The notes beneath the pieces were generated by a model. It saw nothing but the letters and a program-made list of their open reading frames with translations, was not told the origin of the DNA and did no database searches. The position numbers and the translations under genes are program-made. From positions 2,728,001-2,792,000 of the forward strand of contig OZ241323.1 of NCBI GenBank assembly GCA_965199685.1: a stretch of DNA of 64,000 bases, read 5' to 3'. Positions 16,785 to 25,530 of this stretch are shown here, in pieces; position 1 is the stretch's first letter; every line of letters begins with the position of its first letter. Source of the DNA: SP5GCR1 sp965199685. GTDB lineage: Bacteria; Pseudomonadota; Gammaproteobacteria; Poriferisulfidales; Oxydemutatoraceae.

Positions 16785-17024
16785 ATGGAGCTTACATTAT
16801 TGAATCAATCTGCCGCCTTTGTAGACCGAAACCGCCAACGCCGATATTCCGGGTGCATCTTCGTCATCAGAACAGATGAGATGTTACTCGTGAAATGTCT
16901 AGTTAAAGATAGTGACAGAAGCTGGCAGCTAACAAGCGACAATTCAGAGTGGAGAGATACACTCCTACCAAATGACGCTAAAATTGTCGGTGAAGTCAAA
17001 TGGTTGGGCAGAACTTTTGTTTAA
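16785..17024 (+). pseudogene. C-terminal fragment of S24-type (LexA/cI-like) repressor
   Basis: The 79 codons match only the end of an S24 peptidase domain of phage repressors: VDRNRQRRYSGCIFVIRTDE, then LLVKCLVK carrying the catalytic Lys, LTSDNSEWRD, and the usual end VGEVKWLGRTF. The DNA-binding domain and the segment with the catalytic Ser are missing, and the 110 bases upstream hold only a short unrelated frame. I take this as a relic of a prophage or mobile element. Confidence 0.65.
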
Positions 17025-17357
17025 ATGATGTTTAACCTAAACATTTTCAACTTCAACCTTCCGCCATTCAATCATTCTGCACCAAAATTGATTGTACGTA
17101 TCCGTCGGAAACTTTTAAAGTCAAAGGTAGAGAAAGCCTATTACAAGGTTAAAATGGTATGTGAGCCAGAGACATTACATCCTGATTATCCTGGGAATCC
17201 AGACTATATGAAATCAGATGCGCGTGATTACATCAATCCGCTAATTAAAAAACTTGAGAAAGCTGATCTAAAACCACCTAACGACTGTAGCACAGACGAT
17301 GCCTCACTTGAAAAGTGGTTTAATTATCTAGCTAAACTTCGCAAAGATTATTATTAA
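17025..17357 (+). CDS. Hypothetical protein
   Basis: A 110-residue frame, opening directly at the stop of the repressor fragment (TAAATGATG; a second ATG is at 17028). Basic N-terminal half (LIVRIRRKLLKSKVEKAYYKVK), acidic C-terminal half with NDCSTDDASLEKWFNYLAKLRKDYY. The PDYPGNPDYMKSDARDYINPL region looks like a folded domain. No family recognised. Coding by composition and length only. Confidence 0.45.
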   Translation: MMFNLNIFNFNLPPFNHSAPKLIVRIRRKLLKSKVEKAYYKVKMVCEPETLHPDYPGNPDYMKSDARDYINPLIKKLEKADLKPPNDCSTDDASLEKWFNYLAKLRKDYY

Positions 17358-17538
17358 AAATAGTATATTCATCTATAATCATGCACATAACTTGAGTGCC
17401 AGTGACAGGAAATTTGATCCTAAACGCACGATTTAAGACAATTTAATCATGTTCTAATCACGGCTCCAGACCCACTTCTCCACCTTACTAAAATATACAA
17501 CCAAATTTTTCTATAAACAACAGACAAAGGAGGCTCCA

Positions 17539-18018
17539 ATGACTAAATTTCTAAGCAAAAGGCTACTAAAAAGAATGCTTATTAACAGATATCTTTTGCA
17601 TGCCACTATGTTAAGTATCTTTTTAGTAGTTATTCAAACAATATTTTGGCTGTACCTAAAACCAACGCCTGAGGAATACATGCAAGTAATATCAGATTTT
17701 ACGATAGTATGCCTGGGATGGGTTCCTGTAGCAACAGTCATAATGGTCTTATTTGTAACTCAGCATAAAGAGTTTTCAGCTTTGTTGGGTAAAAATTTAT
17801 TTCGTGAATGTGCAAAAGTAGTTGCAGGTAGCGGCATTGTATCTATATTTATGGTCATGTTTTCTTACGCATATGAAACTCTGCATGACACGCTAAGCAT
17901 AGAATTACAAAAGTGGTTCCTGCTTGCGATCACCCCCTTTTTTTCAATAGCCATTTTAATGATAATTTTTTCTTTTGCATTACTAGCTAATCTCCTAATG
18001 ATACAATTTGAGGACTAA
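17539..18018 (+). CDS. Four-helix membrane protein with GWVP motif
   Basis: A 159-residue inner-membrane protein with about four hydrophobic helices (YLLHATMLSIFLVVIQTIFW; ISDFTIVCLGWVPVATVIMV; VVAGSGIVSIFMVMFSYAY; WFLLAITPFFSIAILMIIF). A strong AAAGGAGG site precedes the ATG. The arrangement helix / loop / GWVP-containing helix recurs in the protein at 22432-22950, so they may be distant paralogues. Function unknown. Such small membrane proteins in accessory zones are often effectors of abortive infection, which is inference only. Confidence 0.6.
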   Translation: MTKFLSKRLLKRMLINRYLLHATMLSIFLVVIQTIFWLYLKPTPEEYMQVISDFTIVCLGWVPVATVIMVLFVTQHKEFSALLGKNLFRECAKVVAGSGIVSIFMVMFSYAYETLHDTLSIELQKWFLLAITPFFSIAILMIIFSFALLANLLMIQFED

Positions 18019-18157
18019 ATTGCCACTCTAACCCAAGACTCCAAAGCTCCCAAATATGCTACGATAATCCCTTTATATTGATGAGTTTCTTGGAATGAAG
18101 GATGCTATAAAAAATTACATATATTGAGAGATTACTAAAACTATATACATTGGCAGC

Positions 18158-18922
18158 GTGATGACTACTTTGGATAACTGGGCAATTTATGTTTCTTCAT
18201 TCTTTGGGATAGTTCTTATTTTGTTCATGATTGCATTTTTCTTGCACTCAGGTTTTAGGAGGGATTTATTAGCATCTAAATCTGATAACCAAGTAAAATT
18301 GGGTTTTTTTTCACTTAAAGGAACAACATTACTAGTTTTGCTTTTATTACTAATTTTGGGAGTAATACTTCCGCCAGTAGTAAATCTTTATATGAAAGAA
18401 GCAGGGAGAGGCCGTAATCTTTCAGAAAATCAAGAAAAGGGGTGGAAGCAACCAGATTTGGAAAAGCTTATAGTTTCAGTGGTGGGGACTGTTAGACAAG
18501 GGCAGGCTTTTGTATGCAACAAACATTATGGCAAAACATATGAGCTCCGGGGAGAAGCTCCTAGAAAATCAGTCAAAGTTACAGCAGATGAATATATATG
18601 GCGGGATGATAATAAATGCAAAGTCGAGGGTGTGGATATGCAGATTTCTTGCATTGATGCAAAGCAAATTTTCCCAAATCAAATCATAAGATGCAGGAAA
18701 ATTATGGATATTTATTGTGATGATGAAGCGGAGAATGTTCCAGCTGAGTTTTGTGATAGCAAACGAGATGGAGAAGTAGTAATTAAAGTCCGTCATGAAT
18801 GTGACGAAGGAAAAAAGTATCTCCCAGATAAGGAGTGCGATGATGACCCGCAATGGATTGGTAATAAAAGGAAATTGGAAGTGTCGGCCAAGCGTATTCT
18901 TCAGCAAAAAAGCATACAATAA
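18158..18922 (+). CDS. Two-helix membrane protein with Cys-rich soluble domain
   Basis: 254 residues. Two membrane helices near the N-terminus (WAIYVSSFFGIVLILFMIAFF and GTTLLVLLLLLILGVILPPVV) are followed by a soluble domain from about residue 80, probably outside the inner membrane, with nine cysteines (FVCNKHYGK, CKVEG, ISCID, IRCRKI, IYCDDE, EFCD, HECDEG, KECDDD). The regular spacing suggests disulfides or metal binding. Family not recognised. It follows the GWVP protein by 140 bases on the same strand. Confidence 0.5.
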   Translation: MMTTLDNWAIYVSSFFGIVLILFMIAFFLHSGFRRDLLASKSDNQVKLGFFSLKGTTLLVLLLLLILGVILPPVVNLYMKEAGRGRNLSENQEKGWKQPDLEKLIVSVVGTVRQGQAFVCNKHYGKTYELRGEAPRKSVKVTADEYIWRDDNKCKVEGVDMQISCIDAKQIFPNQIIRCRKIMDIYCDDEAENVPAEFCDSKRDGEVVIKVRHECDEGKKYLPDKECDDDPQWIGNKRKLEVSAKRILQQKSIQ

Positions 18923-19201
18923 GTTTTCCTGATTAAATCATCAACCTTCAGGGCGATCACAATGCCTACAACATATCACAAAAAAGACAGGCACTATCGT
19001 AGATAAAACAGTAGATGTATCCAAAGAGAGCCAGTCTAAGACAGATAACGCAACCAAAATAAAACAAGGTGCACGCCGCATTTACTTATCAAAATCAGTG
19101 AATAATGCCAGATACATATTGGACTCATTAGAACCTAATCTTCCCGCTAAAAAAAGTACTTTTTCTAGCGGCAAAATCCTCACTAAATTAAAATAGCTGA
19201 T
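18923..19201 (+). other. Intergenic stretch with an open frame lacking a start
   Basis: Frame 18933-19197 is open for 87 codons (KKTGTIVDKTVDVSKESQS ... STFSSGKILTKLK stop) but has no ATG and no clear ribosome site; GTG or TTG starts would give only fragments. It may be the tail of a lost gene next to the insertion sequence. Nothing else is seen here. Confidence 0.25.
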
Positions 19202-19276
19202 ATGAAATATCAACACCTCGGCTATCGTATTAAAGGGTTTTATAAAATAGCCTCTTTTTGTAATAAATGGGAGGCG

Positions 19277-20260
19277 ATGATGGCTACTGATGCTAAACAA
19301 AAACTTGAGGCTTTAGAGTTTTGGGAAAAACACGGTTTGATTACGGCACTAGACTTTGCTGAGGTAAGCCGCTCTACCTTATACCTATGGCGAAAGCACT
19401 TTGACGAGTGCGGTGTATGTGCATTGCAAGACGCAAGTAAAGCAACACACCAGCGTCGTCGCCGTAATTGGCCTAATCAAATCACCAATGAGATTAGGCG
19501 GCTGCGACACAGCTATCCCAATATGAGTGCACCGAAGATTTACTACCTCTTGAAGCCGTGGTGTGAGGAACGAGGGCTGCCCTGTCCGAAGCCTCGCACC
19601 ATTGCGCGATTGATTGCTGATGCACCTGATAATATGCGCTGTTCACCACCTATCATCTCTGGCAAAACACGCAAACGCAAGGCTTCTAAGCCACGCAATC
19701 GGATCGCTAAAGGTGCCAAGGCTCAATTCCCTGGACACTGTGTGGCTATGGATACTATCCATTATTTTGCTAAGAGGACGCGCTATTATCTGTTCACTGC
19801 GATTGATCACTACAGCCGTTTCGCCATGGCTATTACCTGCCGACGCGCTAGCAGTAAAAATGCTGCAGCATTTGCTAAGTTGGTGCATACGGTATTCCTC
19901 GGCAACATCTCTCAAGTACTGACCGATAACGGAAGTGAGTTTCAAGGAGACTTTGATGCTTATCTACAACAACACAACATTAAACACTGTTATACTTATC
20001 CTCGTTGCCCGAAGATGAATGCCATAGACGAGAGATTTAATCGCACTATTCAGGAAGAGTTTGTCGCACATAATGAGGATATTTTAATGGATGATTTGGC
20101 ACTATTTAACGACTTATTATTTGAATATCTTGGACGGTATAACTTTAGAAGACCGCACTGGGGCTTGGGCTATAAAACACCGGCAAAACAGCTCGCTTCT
20201 TTTTGCCTCCATTTGTCCAATATGTCATGGCATCGTACAATCAGTTTGGGAATTATATAG
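19277..20260 (+). CDS. IS481-type transposase
   Basis: A DDE transposase with an N-terminal helix-turn-helix (LITALDFAEVSRSTLYLWRKHF) and an rve catalytic core: first Asp in HCVAMDTIHYF, second in QVLTDNGSEFQG, Glu in NAIDERFNRTIQEEF, ending with NFRRPHWGLGYKTPAKQL and LSNMSWH. The start is placed at ATGATG (19277/19280) behind GGGAGG, since the 25 codons upstream look non-coding. The gene appears intact. Its 3' end runs into the terminal sequence ending ATAGTTAACTTGACA; I could not find a matching left end upstream. Confidence 0.82.
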   Translation: MMATDAKQKLEALEFWEKHGLITALDFAEVSRSTLYLWRKHFDECGVCALQDASKATHQRRRRNWPNQITNEIRRLRHSYPNMSAPKIYYLLKPWCEERGLPCPKPRTIARLIADAPDNMRCSPPIISGKTRKRKASKPRNRIAKGAKAQFPGHCVAMDTIHYFAKRTRYYLFTAIDHYSRFAMAITCRRASSKNAAAFAKLVHTVFLGNISQVLTDNGSEFQGDFDAYLQQHNIKHCYTYPRCPKMNAIDERFNRTIQEEFVAHNEDILMDDLALFNDLLFEYLGRYNFRRPHWGLGYKTPAKQLASFCLHLSNMSWHRTISLGII

Positions 20261-20271
20261 TTAACTTGACA
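20248..20271 (+). repeat. IS481-type terminal repeat (inverted copy at 21500-21523)
   Basis: GGGAATTATATAGTTAACTTGACA overlaps the transposase stop and has an inverted copy at 21500-21523 with one mismatch. On the complementary strand the second copy is preceded by codons that still resemble the transposase end (TGSDLLIIRGII versus HRTISLGII), so it is probably the relic of a second, opposed IS481 copy. The IS1595 gene and a small frame lie between. Confidence 0.55.
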
Positions 20272-20280
20272 AACTAATGG

Positions 20281-20439
20281 CTATTTTACTTCCTTAATCG
20301 TAGGCTTCCCATTTCTATCTACTCGCATTACAAACTTTTTCTCTAAATCTGCCTTGGTGGGGTTAGCCCTCTCATGCTTTGGCAGTTTGCCTGCGTTTAG
20401 TAATGCTTTGACTGCTTTATCTAGTGTCTTTTGTTGCAT
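20281..20439 (-). CDS. 52-residue frame downstream of IS1595 transposase
   Basis: A short open frame, MQQKTLDKAVKALLNAGKL ... KFVMRVDRNGKPTIKEVK, lies 46 bases behind the degraded end of the IS1595 transposase on the same strand. Its lysine-rich, regular codon pattern looks genuine. IS1595-family elements often carry a passenger gene; this may be one, or a small regulator. No family recognised. Confidence 0.4.
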   Translation of the reverse strand: MQQKTLDKAVKALLNAGKLPKHERANPTKADLEKKFVMRVDRNGKPTIKEVK

Positions 20440-20485
20440 AAGTGGTCGTTTAATTTATTGTTTATAGTAGCTTGTGATAAAGCCA

Positions 20486-21406
20486 TTATTGCACCAATTT
20501 CTTATAGGTTATCCGCTTGCCTGACATCCTGAAAACAAGCTGTCTAACCTGTCCTGCGTGTCTCTCTCACAGTTCCCGTCATTGAGGCGGAATACAACAC
20601 TCATTTACATATTGCTGGCAATGCTTCATGCTCCAGTTATGGTATGTGCCGTTATAGCTTCTTTTAAGCAAAGCCCATACCGATTCAATGCCGTTAGTGT
20701 GCGCCTTGCCATTGACATATTCCTTTGCAGAATGATTGACGACTTTATGCCTTCGGTAGGCTCCCGTGTATGACGGGTTATCATCTGTATATATTGTGCT
20801 ACCTGCCATAATGTTACCTTTGATAATCGGATGTAAAGTTTGTTTGGTGGTGTCGTCTATCGGCATTGCTTTCACTCTACCGCTGCGCGCCCTGATACCC
20901 AATATAGCCTGTTTCCCGCCTGAACCGCCACCCACCTTGAGCCTTTTATTTTCGTGTTTATTCTTTTCTTTACCGCCTATATAGGTTTCGTCTATTTCTA
21001 CACCACCTCGCAAGGCTTCCAGTTCCTCACCACATACTAGGCGTAGGCGGTGCAACATATACCAAGCTGTAGGATAAGCAACATCTATTTCCTTGCTTAA
21101 CTGCAATGCCGATATTCCCTTGCGCAAAGTGATTAACAGATAAGAAGCAAACAGCCATTTACGCACATCTACTTTGCTTCGCTCTAGTGGTGTATTAGTG
21201 AATACATTAAAGTATGAACGACACGTGCCACACCAATAGTCGCCGTACTTTTTCTGTGGTTTGATTTTTGCATCACCACCACATTTGGAACAAGTAACCT
21301 TATTACTCCAACGCAATGATTCAAAGTAGTCTATCGCCTTCTTTTGTGTTGAGAATTGTTTCATTAGCTTAACTAAACTAATTGTTTTTGCTCTACGCTT
21401 TGCCAT
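20486..21406 (-). pseudogene. IS1595-family (ISXO2-like) transposase, frameshifted 3' end
   Basis: The frame from 21406 has the IS1595 layout: zinc ribbon (TCSKCGGDAKI ... YWCGTCRSYFNVFTNT), then a DDE core with VEIDETYIGGKEKNKH, IYTDDNPSY and HTNGIESVWALLKR. The open frame stops at 20579 after VNECCIPPQ. Shifting frame there restores FRLNDGNCERDTQDRLDSLF, and a second shift restores MSGKRITYKKLVQ up to a stop at 20486-20488, both typical of the family end. Two frameshifts within 100 bases mean the gene is decaying; the catalytic residues survive. Confidence 0.75.
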
Positions 21407-21443
21407 TTTATAACTCCCATAGTTTGATTATTCGTGAAGCATT

Positions 21444-21473
21444 ATTGTATATTATATATATGGAGTATGTCAA
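21444..21473 (-). promoter_or_regulatory. Promoter of the IS1595 transposase
   Basis: On the minus strand TTGACA (21473-21468), 18 bases, TACAAT (21449-21444), 38 bases before the transposase ATG at 21406. An alternative TATAAT lies inside the spacer at the wrong distance. Confidence 0.5.
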
Positions 21474-21598
21474 GTTTCGTTGCTAATTATTTATGGGCTT
21501 GTCAAGTTAAGTATATAATTCCCCTTATAATCAATAGGTCTGAGCCAGTGCTATAATGGCACTACCAAATTTACGAAATGCTGATTTAATAATCCAAT

Positions 21599-22447
21599 AT
21601 GCCTAATACAAAAACATATAAAGTATCTTATTTCTTCATAGACGAGAAATTGAGAAAGTCCTTTGCTAAAGAATTAAGCGAATGTACACTCAACACTTCC
21701 TCGTTTGGTAATGAGGAATCATTTTTCCGTGTGTTGCCACTGACCCAAAAGAAAATAGGCAAGATATATTTTTTCTGCCTCAATAAATATAGAATGGGAA
21801 ATCTTCCTAAGATAGGCAGCAAACAAAACACCAAAGAGAAAGAACTGCAGCTTGATGAAAATGAGGGATTGATAGAAAAAGCATATTTTGCATTTAATGA
21901 AGCAACGGGTGAGATAGCCCTCCAAAATAATAGTGCTACCTGTTATCGAGCATCATTTCCTAAAATAATAAAAAAGATCATGCTGAATAACGCCATAGAG
22001 ATTATTCAGGTGCAGTCTGATAGAACTCTCCGAGATGACGACCAAGTCGTTGCCTTTGAGATATTAACTGCAACCTCTCAACTAGACAACGAAGAAGCAA
22101 TCGCAACAGCAAAACGAAGCAATGTTCCATTAAGCAAGGAAATCACCGGGCTGGCACAACTTATGGGATTAGCTAGTTCTCAAAAACTAAGGATTACCTT
22201 AACGGCTGGTCGTGATGCAAAAACGCGAGGAAAATTTTTGTTCGGCAAAATAATTAAAAATTTGATGCCGTTTCTAGAAAAGGCTAAAACAACGATTCGG
22301 GAGATGGAAGATGGCATTGACCCCAAGTTATTTTTGGTTGATCTTATGGGAACACCTAAAATTGATGATATTAATGTCCAGTTAGAGGGTCACTATCCCA
22401 TAGAAAGCGAGATAATTAAGGAATTAAAAAGATGTCTCTCTCATTAA
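21599..22447 (+). CDS. DUF6731-like hypothetical protein, first gene of a pair
   Basis: 282 residues, soluble. The order short beta start (KTYKVSYFFIDEKL), LPKIGSKQNTKEKELQLDENEGLIEKAYFAFNEATGEIALQNN, then a mixed alpha/beta second half recalls the DUF6731/DUF4747-type proteins found in accessory regions; I am not certain of the family. It overlaps the next gene, a four-helix membrane protein, by 16 bases, so the two are translationally linked. Cytosolic sensor plus membrane partner is a common plan for abortive-infection systems; here this is only inference. Confidence 0.5.
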   Translation: MPNTKTYKVSYFFIDEKLRKSFAKELSECTLNTSSFGNEESFFRVLPLTQKKIGKIYFFCLNKYRMGNLPKIGSKQNTKEKELQLDENEGLIEKAYFAFNEATGEIALQNNSATCYRASFPKIIKKIMLNNAIEIIQVQSDRTLRDDDQVVAFEILTATSQLDNEEAIATAKRSNVPLSKEITGLAQLMGLASSQKLRITLTAGRDAKTRGKFLFGKIIKNLMPFLEKAKTTIREMEDGIDPKLFLVDLMGTPKIDDINVQLEGHYPIESEIIKELKRCLSH

Positions 22448-22950
22448 GTAGGCAGAGTGGTAGAGTTAGAGACCTCCTAGTTTGTCTTGCCGTCGGGCTT
22501 GTTTTCGGGTTTCTCACCCAGCACTATTTTACAATGGACGACGGGACTTATTCACAAAGCTACAAAGACATGTTATCGAATGTATGGCTTGTTTTTGCAG
22601 GCTGGGTTCCTATGATGGTGCTGATATTGAGCCTACTAATTTCTAATTCCGAACGAGCACTAATAAAAGTTTTATCGGCAACAGGCGCACTGCCATTTTT
22701 TATAAATAACATTGTGATTTGTGGGGGGCTTATTTTAACAGCTGCTGTTTTTTTGTTTGTCCATGAGGTGATAGACAATCCGGGTGCATCATATACATTT
22801 ATATGCACGACTATCACAGCTACAACTATTTCGTATTTTGTTCTTATTTTTTATTTAATAGCATTGATCGGGAAAAATTTGCACAGAGCTGACAATGCCA
22901 AAACTGCGACAACCGCTAGCGCAACTAAACAAACAGATTCAGCACTTTAG
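22432..22950 (+). CDS. Four-helix membrane protein with GWVP motif, second gene of a pair
   Basis: 172 residues with about four hydrophobic helices (DLLVCLAVGLVFGFLTQHYF; NVWLVFAGWVPMMVLILSLLI; INNIVICGGLILTAAVFLFV; ISYFVLIFYLIALIG) and a short Thr/Ala-rich tail. Helix 2 carries GWVP, as does the protein at 17539-18018, and both have an acidic loop before it. It starts 16 bases inside the previous gene. Function unknown; the pairing with a soluble partner suggests an effector or anchor. Confidence 0.55.
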   Translation: MSLSLSRQSGRVRDLLVCLAVGLVFGFLTQHYFTMDDGTYSQSYKDMLSNVWLVFAGWVPMMVLILSLLISNSERALIKVLSATGALPFFINNIVICGGLILTAAVFLFVHEVIDNPGASYTFICTTITATTISYFVLIFYLIALIGKNLHRADNAKTATTASATKQTDSAL

Positions 22951-23179
22951 CTATCCTTACTTAAATAAGGGTTTGGCAAACTTTTGCTCTTCAAGTGATT
23001 CTAAAAATGGGTAACGTCGAAATTATTTCCCTCCTTTGGAGGGGTGTCAGGCATCGCCTGACGGGATGGTTGTAAACGTGCTTGCACTAGTCAATTCCCC
23101 TCCTCTGGAGGGGTGTCAAGCTCTGCTTGACGGGGTGGTTGTCAACACGCCTGCACAAACCCAACCTTGCCCTCGTGGG
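22951..23179. repeat. Double hairpin repeat, second copy
   Basis: Two CCTCC/GGAGG units with inner stems GTCAGGC/GCCTGAC and GTCAAGC/GCTTGAC, followed by CACAAACCCAACC. This is the same double unit as at 15463-15600; the inner stem of the second hairpin here is perfect (AAGC/GCTT) where the other locus has one mismatch. Confidence 0.65.
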
Positions 23180-24450
23180 CTATGATTTCCCGTACTTGAT
23201 TTCTGATTGTTTTATGTCGATACTTTTGTTTTGTTCTCTCGCTTTTTTCCTGAGCCACTGTTCCCATTCCTGATAACGCTCTGTCTTTGGTCCGAGTATC
23301 ACCTCGTCAAACTCGAAACTTTCCGGAGCTTCTAGATAGAAACGCGGCGGCATATTTTCCACATCAACCTCGATTTGAGACTCTGAAGGTTCATTCGTTT
23401 CACCATAACGCCATTGGATAACACGCACTTCATTCTCCTCATAATAGTGACTCTCTTTAAATAGAAAGCGGACACCGTCAAGTAATTCACATACAAGTCG
23501 CCGCAATGCATTTTTTATTTCTATTGTAAGAATGGCTTTTTCTAACGCACTTTCTATTTCTTCTGCCTTTACTGTTTCTATAAATTCATTTATATGTTTG
23601 AGTTGACCTGCTAGTTTTTCCAAATTTTCTTCTAGTTCTTCGTTTGGCTTCCTGCGGTAATGTATTTTATATAAAGTGAGATCCTCTTGTAAGATATTTG
23701 AGTGTTCCTGCATAGAACCAAATGGAAGTTCAGGATATTTCGCAAAGCACTGCTCATTATTGAAAATAAAACAGGCACCAGCTGCTTCTTCATTATCATG
23801 CTTCCCATAGGTGCGCCACAGAAACAGCTTGTCTTTGTGTTTGTTTTCTTCTTCAACAATAACAAAACTTCCGATATAAGCAGGTGAGCGATCAGACCTA
23901 TCTTTATCCTTGTAAAACCACGCTTCTATGTCTGTTTGATATTCTTCGTTCATTATATTGAAAAACACTGATCCTTCTTCTGGGTCATTCATATAATCCG
24001 CATGGTAAAACCGAAAGCGACTTTTGGGCTCGGAAAGATTTTTAAGGGTATGTAAAGAAGTGTAATGAGCAACATGAATTTCTTTTTTATAAAGAGATAT
24101 TTCTTTTATTCCATAGACTACAAGCAATAACTTGTAATACATTTTAAAAGCCTCTCTTTTTTGTTCTTCTCCTAGATCGTTGATTGCTGAAATCTGTGAT
24201 GCGATATACGTAAATGGATTAAGAAATTTTAGAAGTGGGTTTCTTCTTAAAGCTATATTAAGCTCCTCAAACGCACGCCCAAAGTCTTTTTTTTAATATA
24301 GGCATAACTGAGACGAAGGCGTGATCCCGCCTCGTCACAAGCGTCCTGATAGTTTATGAGTTCAGAGATTACTGAAATGAATTCACCTCAATTTTTTTCT
24401 TCCCAAAGTTTATCGGCCTTTTTCTCCAGGATTTCTATTTTTTCACTCAT
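23180..24450 (-). pseudogene. DUF2971 protein with broken N-terminal half
   Basis: The open part (23180-24142, 320 codons) is a DUF2971 protein: HYTSLHTLKNLSE, FRFYHADYMNDPEEG, LFLWRTYGKHDNEEAAGACF and the C-terminal FDEVILGPKTE. Upstream the reading frame continues in pieces: an ATG at 24450 with AGGAG 8 bases before it starts MSEKIEILEKKADKLWEEKN, then an in-frame TGA, then ISELINYQDACDEAGSRLRL, then a run of eight A at 24287-24294 where one shift restores DFGRAFEELNIALRRNPLL. So the original gene had an N-terminal TPR-like part and is now interrupted twice. Reading error at the A run is possible; the TGA is not explained by it. Confidence 0.7.
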
Positions 24451-24513
24451 TATGCAAACTCCTATAAATTCGTTTTCAAGCTATCACAACCCACATTACC
24501 TCATTCTTAGGAC

Positions 24514-24600
24514 CACCTGCATAGCGATAGTTAAAAACTGCTCGTCCTCATTGAGCAGATGAGACCTTATTAAAGATTTAATTTGACTTGCTGTTGCCAT
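24514..24600 (-). pseudogene. 5' remnant of the AAA+ ATPase gene
   Basis: The first 29 codons (MATASQIKSLIRSHLLNEDE ...) plus about 65 bases upstream (to 24665) repeat the start of the AAA+ gene at 15378 with few changes. After TIAMQV the similarity stops. It is a broken duplicate lying between the DUF2971 pseudogene and the restriction locus. Confidence 0.75.
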
Positions 24601-24783
24601 TTTATAGCTGATAGAGAGTTCCTTTTGAGGGTATTGTACCAACACCTGCAGTCGGAATAAAGCCCAGCACTTTGGATTATTACACTCCAGTGTATCTGCG
24701 AGGATGATAGCGAAAATCTCTCTGTGCGGGAACATAGGAGAGGCTAACTTTTAGAAATGCCCATTTTTATGCTGCGCAGGGAC

Positions 24784-24812
24784 TTGACAAAAAGACATAT
24801 ATCTATTATAGT
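24784..24812 (+). promoter_or_regulatory. Near-consensus promoter of the type I R-M locus
   Basis: TTGACA (24784-24789), exactly 17 bases, TATAGT (24807-24812), 57 bases before the first HsdS start. Among the promoters visible here it is the closest to the sigma-70 consensus, so the locus is probably strongly transcribed. Confidence 0.7.
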
Positions 24813-24869
24813 GCAGTCTTGGCTTTACAGAGTTGAAAAATAAGATATGACATTTGTGTAGATAGTGAA

Positions 24870-25475
24870 ATGCAAAAAGTTAAAGAAATCGCCGATATTT
24901 ATGTGGGAACGACATTCCGCTCGAAAGTGGTGCCCACAAACAAGGGTAATACTAGAGTTATCCAGGTGAAGGATTTGGGAGAAAATAATAGTAATCGTAT
25001 TGACGCAAAGGACGCTGTGCATATTGAAGGTGTGGATGACCTGAGAGAACGTCAAGAATTAGAGGTTGGAGATATACTCTTCCGTTCTCGTGGTTTGACG
25101 ACCACGGCTAGATTGCTGAGCAAAAAAGCAGGAGCAACTATTGTGGCATCACCTATTTTTATAATTAGAGTCAAGTCGGAACTTGCTATACCTAGATACT
25201 TGGTCTGGTGGATCAATCAACCTTCCTCGCAAGCATATTTTCGTTCCCATTCCGACGGTTCATTGGTTAGAATGGTGAGCAAAAAAACATTAGCAGATTT
25301 AGAGGTTACTCTTCCACCAATAGAGAAGCAAGAGAAAATTGCTGACTTTTATGATTTGGCAATGAAAGAGCAGAGATTACTAACTGAGATTAGGATCAAT
25401 AGAAAACACTATGCGCACAGAGTAATGAGGCAAATGGTAGCAGATGCTACAGATCATCAGATAATTAAGCATTAA
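24870..25475 (+). CDS. Half-size type I restriction specificity subunit
   Basis: 201 residues with one target-recognition domain and one conserved helix: VKEIADIYVGTTFRSKVV start, LEVGDILFRSRGLTT, PRYLVWWINQPSSQAYF, LADLEVTLPPIEKQEKIADFYDLAMKEQRLLTEI. A full HsdS has two such halves; one half can act as a dimer. It is the first gene of the locus and is separated from hsdM by 55 bases, while a full-size HsdS lies on the other side of hsdM. So the methylase could assemble with either. Confidence 0.85.
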   Translation: MQKVKEIADIYVGTTFRSKVVPTNKGNTRVIQVKDLGENNSNRIDAKDAVHIEGVDDLRERQELEVGDILFRSRGLTTTARLLSKKAGATIVASPIFIIRVKSELAIPRYLVWWINQPSSQAYFRSHSDGSLVRMVSKKTLADLEVTLPPIEKQEKIADFYDLAMKEQRLLTEIRINRKHYAHRVMRQMVADATDHQIIKH

Positions 25476-25530
25476 CAAATAGTCAGAAGATTAAAGTTTT
25501 ATTCATAAGATATAGTATGGAGACATGAAA

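Noticed and set aside
18933..19197. 87-codon gene before the IS481 transposase
   Set aside because: The frame is open but has no start codon or ribosome site; kept only as a possible gene tail.
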